64,000 bases of DNA, taken from NCBI RefSeq assembly GCF_040096225.1, contig NZ_JBBMFC010000002.1, positions 62,001 through 126,000 of the forward strand. Direction: 5' to 3'. Origin of the DNA: Hominiventricola aquisgranensis (lineage in GTDB: Bacteria; Bacillota; Clostridia; Lachnospirales; Lachnospiraceae). Position numbers and translations under genes: made by a program. The notes under the pieces are model-generated. The model was not told where the DNA came from. It made no database searches and saw only the letters and a list, made by a program, of their open reading frames with translations. The stretch's first letter is position 1, and each line of letters opens with the position of its first letter. Shown piece after piece: positions 59,319 through 64,000 of the stretch.

Positions 59319-59938
59319 CGGATAAGCTGTAGTAAACGTTCCAACAGATCTCCTTGCAGATAGTAGGTCGTCTCAAAGTTTAAGTATTTCATGGACTGAT
59401 CATCCCAGAGAAGACGTATCTGTGGGGCAAATTCTTCGTCTTTTTCCCAGTATTGCAGTAGAACCGGGAAGAAAGAAAATGCAGGGATCCGGGCAGTTAC
59501 ATCCGCACCGGCAATGGAGTCAAGAATCTCGCCGCCAATGGCTGTGCAGGCATCTTTCAGCGCATCTGTCTTTCCGGAAAATGCGTCGGCATATTTCTGA
59601 GCAAAGAGATTGGCATCGGGGCTGGAACCGGCTGCCGCAAAATTGCCAACCAACGTCCATTTGCCAGAGAGAGGCGGAAGTGTGGGGCTGTCACCGTGGC
59701 AGAGCATATCATAAATAGTCATGACCACTGTGTATTCCCGGCATTCCGTATAGATGTCATCAATCATCTCATCAATGGCACCAGTCTTACGGTTAACTCG
59801 GCATTTTGTTCCCAGATAGGTGAGATATAGAAAGTCAGCATCAGCATCCAGAGTATATTTCTGGATCAGAGCTTCCTGATCATAATTTAAAAAAATCTTC
59901 CGGCCGATATCGACCTGTTTATCATAATTGGAAATCAT
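59315..59938 (-). CDS. DUF3786-type protein
   Basis: A 207-residue soluble protein with the pattern of the DUF3786 family (YLTYLGTKCRVNRKTG; MTIYDMLCHGD; PAFSFFPVLLQYWEKDEEF). These are often found in anaerobes that make or use corrinoids, and a corrinoid-related role has been suggested; that is not shown here. The start at 59938 follows an AGGAGG site. Its gene lies 16 bases after the radical-SAM gene and overlaps the convergent LysR gene by four bases. Confidence 0.74.
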   Translation of the reverse strand: MISNYDKQVDIGRKIFLNYDQEALIQKYTLDADADFLYLTYLGTKCRVNRKTGAIDEMIDDIYTECREYTVVMTIYDMLCHGDSPTLPPLSGKWTLVGNFAAAGSSPDANLFAQKYADAFSGKTDALKDACTAIGGEILDSIAGADVTARIPAFSFFPVLLQYWEKDEEFAPQIRLLWDDQSMKYLNFETTYYLQGDLLERLLQLIR

Positions 59939-59954
59939 AAAAACCTCCTGAAAT

Positions 59955-60878
59955 TTAGATTCCTTCACAGTCAAATGCAGGGATGAAGCTGTCTTTTGCA
60001 CATTCTCCTTCCTGGATGTAAACTTGACTCATTCCCAGAAATCTTGCATAGTCTACTACTTCATGATATTCATCCCAGGTGACCTGTCGGTTCAGTTCCG
60101 GCCAAGCAGTCACATGAGGAAGAGGAGTATATTGACTCATAATACTCACATAAATCTTGTTTCCGAAATGATCCCACAGATATTCCAATACATCCTTACT
60201 GTCCGAGATGCATCCCGGCAATACCAGATGGCGTACGATCACACCTTTTTTCATCATTCCTCGTTTATCAAAGACAGAAACTCCAGTCTGTTGTACCATC
60301 TGCTCCAGTGCTGCGGCTGCTTTTTCCGGGTAATCTTTCGCTCGTGAATATTTAGCGGACAGTTCAGATGACCGGTATTTATGATCCGGAAGCCAGATAT
60401 CCACAATACCATCTAACATTTTTATGATTTCCGTTTTTTCATACCCACCCGTATTATAGACTACAGGAATCTTAAGCCCTTTGGCTTTGGCTTTTTCCAG
60501 TGCGGGAAGAATTAAAGGCAGAAAATGTGTGGCAGTCACCAGATTCAGATTATTTGCTTTTTTCTCCTGCAACTCCAAAAAAATGTCTGCCAGGCGATCC
60601 ACAGACAGCATCTTTCCAGCATGGCCTGCAGCAATCTCGGCATTCTGACAAAACACACATCGAAGTGTACAACCGGAAAAGAATACCGCTCCTGACCCTT
60701 CTGTCCCGGAGATACAAGGTTCTTCCCAGTAATGAAGTGCTGCCCTGGCTGCCATCAGTTCATCTGTCATGCCACAAAAACCGGTTTGTCCATGTATCCG
60801 GTCTGCACCGCATTCTCTTGGACATAGCTGACAGCCATTCTTATATAAAGTTGTAATCATATCCTGCCATTCATTCAT
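59955..60878 (-). CDS. Radical-SAM protein, PflA-like
   Basis: A 307-residue radical-SAM enzyme of the pyruvate-formate-lyase-activating-like group. The CxxxCxxC cluster motif is FSGCTLRCVFCQN near residue 72, and an extra N-terminal Cys pair (CQLCPRECG...) suggests a second cluster, as in the PflA-like COG1313 proteins. No glycyl-radical enzyme is adjacent, so the substrate is unknown. It is followed by the DUF3786 gene 16 bases downstream. Confidence 0.86.
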   Translation of the reverse strand: MNEWQDMITTLYKNGCQLCPRECGADRIHGQTGFCGMTDELMAARAALHYWEEPCISGTEGSGAVFFSGCTLRCVFCQNAEIAAGHAGKMLSVDRLADIFLELQEKKANNLNLVTATHFLPLILPALEKAKAKGLKIPVVYNTGGYEKTEIIKMLDGIVDIWLPDHKYRSSELSAKYSRAKDYPEKAAAALEQMVQQTGVSVFDKRGMMKKGVIVRHLVLPGCISDSKDVLEYLWDHFGNKIYVSIMSQYTPLPHVTAWPELNRQVTWDEYHEVVDYARFLGMSQVYIQEGECAKDSFIPAFDCEGI

Positions 60879-61143
60879 CTGGAAATATCTCCTTATAAAT
60901 ATGATTTATCTTAGCATAAAGCGGAAGAAATGTACAACCTAATGGTTGCGTTCAAATAAACACATCAAAATTTCGGTTGCAACATCAATAACTATATGTT
61001 ATTATTTGGATGTATCGAAGTAATACATATTGGTACAGTGCAGTAACGATTTTAACAATTCTCATTCTCGGAGTCTATTTCAGACAATATTCCCGACAAT
61101 GACCACAACTTCATACGGAATAGGCGAGAATAGGGAATGTACC
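60879..61143. other. Intergenic stretch with inverted repeats, no gene
   Basis: About 265 bases without a convincing gene. It contains AATAAC-TATAT-GTTATT (60989-61005), and a wide inverted pair ATTCTCG (near 61063) / CGAGAAT (near 61125). The base composition is AT-rich. A promoter for the next gene follows at 61144. Nothing else could be identified. Confidence 0.4.
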
Positions 61144-61173
61144 TTGGAAAAGATGTGAGGTCTGTGCTAAAAT
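61144..61173 (+). promoter_or_regulatory. Promoter of the Rpn-type nuclease gene
   Basis: TTGGAA (61144-61149) and TAAAAT (61168-61173) with an 18-base spacer and a TGC extended -10. Confidence 0.6.
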
Positions 61174-61229
61174 AAATACAAAAAAATTCTCTTTTCTGCC
61201 AGTTTCTTATGGTGCAGAAAGGAGAAGCT

Positions 61230-62120
61230 ATGCAAAAAGAAACAAAAACAGAGGTATATCAGGCAGCAGATGATTTTCTCATGTCACCGAAAGTAGATTT
61301 CTGCTTTAAAGAATTATTTCAAAGTCCTAAGGTAAGACAAGGATTTCTGGCAGCAATTCTAGGAAAAAATCCTGGAGAGATTGTGGAAACACAGTTAATG
61401 CAGACTATTTTGTCAAAAGAATCTGCAGACAGCAAGTATGGTATTCTGGATGTGCGAGTGCTGATGACAAACGGGTCACAGATAGATCTGGAAATGCAGG
61501 TTGCGCCCTTAGAATATTGGGATAAGCGGATGATATTCTATCTTTCAAAGATGTATACGGAACAGATACAAGAAGGTGACGATTATGATAAAATCAAGAA
61601 ATGCGTTCGCGTTCATGTGAGTATTTTGGATTTTAACCATTTTAAGGATGACAACAAATGTTATCGTGAAATTGCATTTTGTGATCTGGAGAACGGTGAA
61701 AAATACACTGACCTTCTGGAAATTCATGTGATGGAACTGAAAAAGTTACCAGAAGAGCAGACAGATGAACCTCTGTTAATAAAATGGATGCGGTTTCTTG
61801 CCGCCAACAGGAAGGAGGACTTCGAGAAGATGGCAGAACAGGATCAATACATTGGAGAAGCTTATGAAACATTGAAAAAACTCAGTGCAGATGAAACGAA
61901 GCGACTGGAATATGAAGTCAGACAAAAAGCATTAAGAGACAAAAATGCGATTGAAGATTATGGGTATCATAGAGGTGAAAAAGCTGGCGAAGAGCTTGGA
62001 AGATCTCGTGTGAATAGATTGAATGCTAAATTATTAGAAGAAGATCGTTTAGATGATCTGAAAGAATCCCTTTTAGACACTGATTATCAGCAAAAATTAT
62101 TTGAAGAATTTGGGCTTTAA
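61230..62120 (+). CDS. Rpn-family PD-(D/E)XK nuclease/putative transposase
   Basis: A 296-residue member of the Rpn (recombination-promoting nuclease) or PD-(D/E)XK transposase family. The core GILDVRVLMTNG and IDLEMQV segments hold the Asp and Glu-x-Gln-type residues of the nuclease, and the N-terminus MSPKVDFCFKELF is typical. C-terminal helices carry charged repeats (KLLEEDRLDDLKESLLD). The start at 61230 follows AAAGGAGAAG. Rpn proteins are usually single genes of unclear role, perhaps phage defence or recombination. Confidence 0.83.
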   Translation: MQKETKTEVYQAADDFLMSPKVDFCFKELFQSPKVRQGFLAAILGKNPGEIVETQLMQTILSKESADSKYGILDVRVLMTNGSQIDLEMQVAPLEYWDKRMIFYLSKMYTEQIQEGDDYDKIKKCVRVHVSILDFNHFKDDNKCYREIAFCDLENGEKYTDLLEIHVMELKKLPEEQTDEPLLIKWMRFLAANRKEDFEKMAEQDQYIGEAYETLKKLSADETKRLEYEVRQKALRDKNAIEDYGYHRGEKAGEELGRSRVNRLNAKLLEEDRLDDLKESLLDTDYQQKLFEEFGL

Positions 62121-62148
62121 ATGACAAAAAAATATCCCCCCACCGGGC

Positions 62149-62177
62149 TTGTGAGAAAATTATCAATATGCTAAAGT
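62149..62177 (+). promoter_or_regulatory. Promoter of the methyltransferase-LysR unit
   Basis: TTGTGA (62149-62154), 17-base spacer, TAAAGT (62172-62177). Confidence 0.55.
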
Positions 62178-62181
62178 TACT

Positions 62182-62221
62182 ACATGTAGTGCCGGGAGAC
62201 CAAGACCGGCACATTGTATGT
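62182..62221 (+). promoter_or_regulatory. Leader hairpin just before the ribosome site
   Basis: ACATGTAGTGCCGG (62182-62195) pairs with CCGGCACATTGTATGT (62206-62221), core 7 base pairs GTGCCGG/CCGGCAC, loop GAGACCAAGA. The Shine-Dalgarno GGGAGG starts directly after it, so the hairpin could control translation. No known riboswitch class was recognised. Confidence 0.5.
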
Positions 62222-62236
62222 GGGAGGAACAAGACG

Positions 62237-63031
62237 ATGATGTTACCGCAGATCGAGCATTACTGGACCGGAAGAGCAAAGGGATATTCCGAGGTGAACC
62301 AGCATGAGCTTGCCACCGGGCAGGACAGAGTATGGTTAGGAGAGATTCGGAAGCATCTTCCGAAGGGAGAGAACCTGAAGATCCTGGATGTAGGTACAGG
62401 ACCAGGATTTTTTGCAATCCTTCTGGCAAGAGCAGGATATGATGTGACGGCTGTGGATTATACAGAGGCGATGCTTGCAGAAGCGAAGAAAAATGCAGGA
62501 GAAGTGGCAGAGAAGATTCATTTTCAGCGAATGGATGCACAGAAGCTGGATTTTCCGGATGGATATTTTGATGTGGTGATCTCCAGAAATCTGACCTGGA
62601 ATCTGGAATGTCCGGAACAGGCGTATGCTGAGTGGATGCGTGTGCTCAAAGAAGGTGGACGTCTACTGAACTTTGATGCCAACTGGTATCATCATCTGTT
62701 TGATGAGGAGAAGAGACGGGAGTATGAAGAAGACCGGAGGCGTGTAGAAAACATGTCTATGGAGGATCATTATACCTGTACAGATATTGATGCCATGGAA
62801 GAAATCGCAAGGCAGATTCCCATGAGCCGTACCATGAGACCGGCATGGGATCTTGAAGTCCTCAAAAATGTCAATGACGGACAGGCTTATGCGGATGAGC
62901 ATGTATGGGAGCGTGTGTGGGATCAGACAGAGAAAGTGAACTATGCGTCCACGCCGATGTTTCTGATCCATGCGGAAAAACATATAAAGGCAAACCATAT
63001 GAAACGTACACTGGAGGGGCTTGTATCTTGA
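62237..63031 (+). CDS. Class I SAM-dependent methyltransferase
   Basis: A 264-residue methyltransferase with motif I ILDVGTGPGFFAILLARAG near residue 50, motif II VTAVDYTEAML, and post-motif II DAQKLDFPDGYFDVVISRNLTWNL. The N-terminal IEHYWTGRAKGYSEVN box is seen in a group of Clostridia methyltransferases beside transporter and LysR genes. The start at 62237 follows GGGAGG; 62240 is an alternative. Its stop overlaps the TTG start of the LysR gene. Substrate unknown. Confidence 0.86.
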   Translation: MMLPQIEHYWTGRAKGYSEVNQHELATGQDRVWLGEIRKHLPKGENLKILDVGTGPGFFAILLARAGYDVTAVDYTEAMLAEAKKNAGEVAEKIHFQRMDAQKLDFPDGYFDVVISRNLTWNLECPEQAYAEWMRVLKEGGRLLNFDANWYHHLFDEEKRREYEEDRRRVENMSMEDHYTCTDIDAMEEIARQIPMSRTMRPAWDLEVLKNVNDGQAYADEHVWERVWDQTEKVNYASTPMFLIHAEKHIKANHMKRTLEGLVS

Positions 63032-63939
63032 TCGAAACAAAACAGCTTGAATATCTTGTGGTCTGCGCACGGCTTGGTTCCTTCAGCCGTGCCGCAGAGG
63101 CACTTTATACGACCCAGCCTAATGTAAGCAAAGTGATCCGTACGCTTGAGCAGGAGCTGGGTTTTTCATTATTTATTCGTCAGAGCCGTGGAATTGTGCT
63201 GACGTCAAGAGGCCGCAGGATTTATGAATATGCCAGCAAAGCTGTGGAACAGGTGGAGCAGCTGGTTTCTTTTGCAAGAATGGACAAAGGAGAAGAACTG
63301 CTGGCATCCTGGAATCCAAGTTCCTGGATGGCAGCGTGCTTTGCCGCATTTTATCAGGAACACAGTCAGGAAGATGTGTGCTATCATGTGATGACAGCGG
63401 GTATAGAAGAAATATTGGATCGGTGTCAGTCTGGCAAAGATGACATTGGATTTGTGTATGTATCGGAAGAACAGATGCCGTCCTTCCAATATCGACTGGA
63501 GTGTGGAAAGCTGGAATTTCAGGAACTGAAGCGGACGAAGGCATATCTCTATTTTGGGAAAGAGCATCCGCTGGCTGGAAGGAAGAGTATCGAAGAGATT
63601 CCGAAAAACCAGGTGCGTCTGGTGCAGTGTTATGAAGATGAATATACGCTGGGACGTAATCTGATGGGCAATACGGAAGAAAGTCCGGTATCAGATATGA
63701 AGATCTCTGTGATCACCAACAGCGATTATGTGATGAACGAACTGCTGCAAAAGACCGACCTTGGAAATGTCAGTGGAGGTTATCTAAGCAGGGAAAAGGA
63801 ATCCCAGGGATATCCGGGATATTCTTTGTACGGAGAGGAACAACCGATTCTCTTTGGATGTGTGACACGACAAGGGGAACAGCCAGGAGGGTGGGCAGAA
63901 CACTATCTTTCCTATGTGAAGCAGCGGTTGCAAGAATAG
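63028..63939 (+). CDS. LysR-family transcriptional regulator (TTG start)
   Basis: A 303-residue LysR protein that begins at TTG 63028, where GGAGG (63013-63017) lies ten bases upstream and homologues start MIETKQLEYLVVCARLGS. The helix-turn-helix is SFSRAAEALYTTQPNVSKVIRTLE. The frame is open upstream, but that part overlaps the methyltransferase and is not coding. It is translationally coupled to the methyltransferase (TTGA overlap). The effector domain has an unusual substrate-binding part, target unknown. Confidence 0.86.
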   Translation: MIETKQLEYLVVCARLGSFSRAAEALYTTQPNVSKVIRTLEQELGFSLFIRQSRGIVLTSRGRRIYEYASKAVEQVEQLVSFARMDKGEELLASWNPSSWMAACFAAFYQEHSQEDVCYHVMTAGIEEILDRCQSGKDDIGFVYVSEEQMPSFQYRLECGKLEFQELKRTKAYLYFGKEHPLAGRKSIEEIPKNQVRLVQCYEDEYTLGRNLMGNTEESPVSDMKISVITNSDYVMNELLQKTDLGNVSGGYLSREKESQGYPGYSLYGEEQPILFGCVTRQGEQPGGWAEHYLSYVKQRLQE

Positions 63940-64000
63940 ATATAACAAAAAGGAATACAAATATATCTATCAAGGAATGCTTCTGTATTGACAAAAAATG
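63940..64000 (+). other. Start of the next intergenic region
   Basis: This last short stretch carries a TTGACA at 63989-63994 that may be the -35 box of a gene beyond the window edge. Confidence 0.4.

Noticed and set aside
1..64000. CRISPR arrays, tRNA and rRNA genes
   Set aside because: No regularly spaced repeats, no GGTTCGA-type tRNA arms in proper context and no rRNA sequence were seen.

Overview
The window is a typical chromosome segment of a Gram-positive gut anaerobe of the class Clostridia, most likely a Lachnospiraceae species (Blautia/Dorea/Ruminococcus-like). This rests on moderate GC, strong AGGAGG-type ribosome binding sites, T-box and glycine riboswitch leaders, a biotin-dependent carboxyltransferase, an anaerobic cobalamin (cbi) pathway and gene families common in that group. 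No rRNA, tRNA, CRISPR array or intact insertion sequence was seen. The species is inferred, not proven.

Layout. 1-6.5 kb: the end of a carboxyltransferase gene, then a sugar-acid type operon with an ascorbate/galactitol-like PTS (IIA, IIB, IIC), a HpcH/HpaI aldolase, a KdsD-like SIS isomerase, a DapA/NanA-type lyase, a small membrane protein and a KDPG-type aldolase. 6.7-19.3 kb: housekeeping and metabolic genes: ABC-F ATPase, an LDH-family 2-hydroxyacid dehydrogenase with altered specificity residues, a T-box leader (AUC specifier, Ile) in front of a BASS transporter, a fructokinase and diaminopimelate dehydrogenase unit, an ECF sigma/anti-sigma pair, an FKBP isomerase, a FliB-like protein, a DUF234 ATPase and a Ca2+/Na+ antiporter. 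19.3-30.5 kb: a tandem glycine-type riboswitch before a saccharopine-dehydrogenase-like gene, a broken PLP decarboxylase gene, a two-gene AAA ATPase/Toprim-like module (possible defence), then assorted small-molecule and membrane genes and a UvrA paralogue.

30.6-42.2 kb: a compact, largely overlapping cobalamin operon (NusG-II protein, cobT, cbiD, cbiG, fused cbiJ-E-T, cbiA, cobU, cobS, a second short CobU-like gene, cobC-like, cbiB, cobA) followed by truA. It covers late ring-modification steps and nucleotide-loop assembly but lacks cbiK/X, cbiL, cbiH, cbiF, cbiC and cbiP, so these should lie elsewhere in the genome.

42.3-55.1 kb: an accessory island. It begins at a truncated ATPase gene, passes through paired hairpins and non-coding DNA, then a small regulator/membrane-protein pair, a complete type I restriction-modification system (hsdM, hsdS, hsdR), a three-gene HNH / Abi_C / PD-(D/E)XK-like module, two DNA-glycosylase-like genes (AlkZ-related and UDG-like), and a decayed macrodomain gene. 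This is the most likely place for an undescribed defence function.

55.2-64 kb: HD hydrolase, azlC-azlD-MATE operon with a divergent LysR regulator, DUF3786 and radical-SAM genes, an Rpn-type nuclease, and a methyltransferase-LysR pair with a structured leader. All functional calls come from reading translated sequence and motifs; no database search was possible.
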